The notes below the pieces were generated by a model, which was given only the letters and a program-made list of their open reading frames with translations, was not told the origin of the DNA and did no database searches. A stretch of DNA of 5,523 nucleotides, taken from the NCBI GenBank assembly GCA_034430155.1, contig DAOUET010000159.1:1-5523 (forward strand), in the 5' to 3' direction. This DNA comes from DAOUET01 sp034430155. GTDB lineage: Bacteria > Chloroflexota > Anaerolineae > Anaerolineales > UBA4823. Of the stretch, positions 5,144 to 5,523 are shown piece by piece. Each line of letters begins with the position of its first letter. Positions within the stretch are counted from its first letter, which is position 1. The position numbers and the translations under genes were made by a program.

Positions 5144-5523
5144 CTAAGGTTCTCTTATCTCTAAATCCAAACTCATCACTATTGATTCACGTCGGTAGGC
5201 AGCTGTCCATTGCTGCGTACTCGATATCTTAACGAAGCCCAACGAGCGATAGAGATTGCATGCCGCAGTCAATCGTGGGTTGGTAAGCAGAGGCAGCCGC
5301 CGGGCGCCCGCGCTTTTCGCCTATTCGATAACCGCCAAGCGCAAGTTTGCGTCCCACCTGTCGACCTTCGGCTTCTCTTGTAACCGCCATCTTGGTCAAC
5401 TCGTACATACGTTGGTCGCGTCTGAGCAGTTCCGCGATACCAACGATTTTTCCGTCAAGCCGGGCAAATAGAACAATCCCCCCTGCTTTGATTATTTTTC
5501 CATGCGGGGCGGGAAGTAAACGT
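5144..5523 (-). pseudogene. GNAT family N-acetyltransferase, C-terminal part, frameshifted and cut by the window edge
   Basis: From the window edge the minus strand reads GGIVLFARLDGKIVGIAELL, then YELTKMAVTREAEGRQVGRK and LALGGYRIGEKRG. This is the core of a GNAT fold (beta-4, beta-5 and the acetyl-CoA loop). That frame then turns to unrelated sequence and stops at TAA 5229-5231. Another frame picks up exactly where the family should continue: GARRLPL, LTNPRLTAACNLYRSLGF, VKI, ending MSLDLEIREP and TAG at 5144-5146. Removing one base from the CCC run at 5307-5309 rejoins the two. The acetyl-CoA signature Q/R-x-x-G-x-G/A is also eroded to EGRQVG (5352-5369). The cellular substrate is unknown; such enzymes acetylate amines or protein N-termini. 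The N-terminus is outside the window. The gene lies in tandem with the S41 gene, 20 bp apart, suggesting a former operon. A sequencing error at the CCC run is the alternative to a true pseudogene. Confidence 0.8.

Noticed and set aside
5256..5471. Plus-strand 71-codon open frame near the right edge
   Set aside because: It is antisense to the GNAT remnant, whose conserved motifs explain the sequence.
1..5523. CRISPR array, tRNA or rRNA genes, and intact insertion sequences
   Set aside because: No regularly spaced repeats, no cloverleaf-like segments and no transposase-like ORF or paired terminal repeats were recognised on either strand.

Overview
The window is bacterial DNA with every recognisable gene on the minus strand. 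The best clue to the source is the 826-residue protein. It has a gingipain-like (C25) domain, a putative Ig-like domain and a C-terminal sorting/FlgD-like domain with the signature HPNPFNP...YALP...YNILGQ...WDA...SGIYFYR. That architecture is typical of secreted proteins of the FCB superphylum and related uncultured phyla (Bacteroidota, Calditrichota, Zixibacteria, Latescibacterota and similar). The assignment to that broad group is inference; no species can be named.

Layout, left to right. (1) Positions 1-322 hold the N-terminal third or so of an exported protein, probably a choloylglycine hydrolase/penicillin acylase-type Ntn hydrolase cut by the window edge. (2) Positions 323-997 have no intact gene. 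They hold a badly degraded C-terminal fragment of an integron-type tyrosine recombinase (614-765), two near-identical small hairpins downstream of it (451-465, 567-581), a well-formed but orphan sigma70-like promoter upstream of it (856-884), and two hairpins after the next gene (908-930, 943-970). (3) Positions 998-3478 encode the secreted C25-like peptidase. (4) Positions 3479-3728 are a 250-bp spacer with repeated GAATTGCC boxes and a terminator-like hairpin. (5) Positions 3729-5123 encode an exported S41 serine peptidase of the IRBP/tricorn-like, PDZ-free type. (6) Positions 5144-5523 hold the C-terminal part of a GNAT acetyltransferase broken by a one-base frameshift. It ends 20 bp before the S41 start, so the two were probably co-transcribed.

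Functionally the window is a set of envelope or secreted hydrolases: Ntn amidase, C25 cysteine peptidase and S41 serine peptidase. They are separated by spacers and are not evidently one pathway. The most informative non-obvious items are the two broken genes. Each is recognisable only when reading frames are joined across small indels, so a simple ORF caller misses them. I do not see convincing evidence of a wholly new system; the integrase relic with its flanking hairpins and orphan promoter deserves the closest look.
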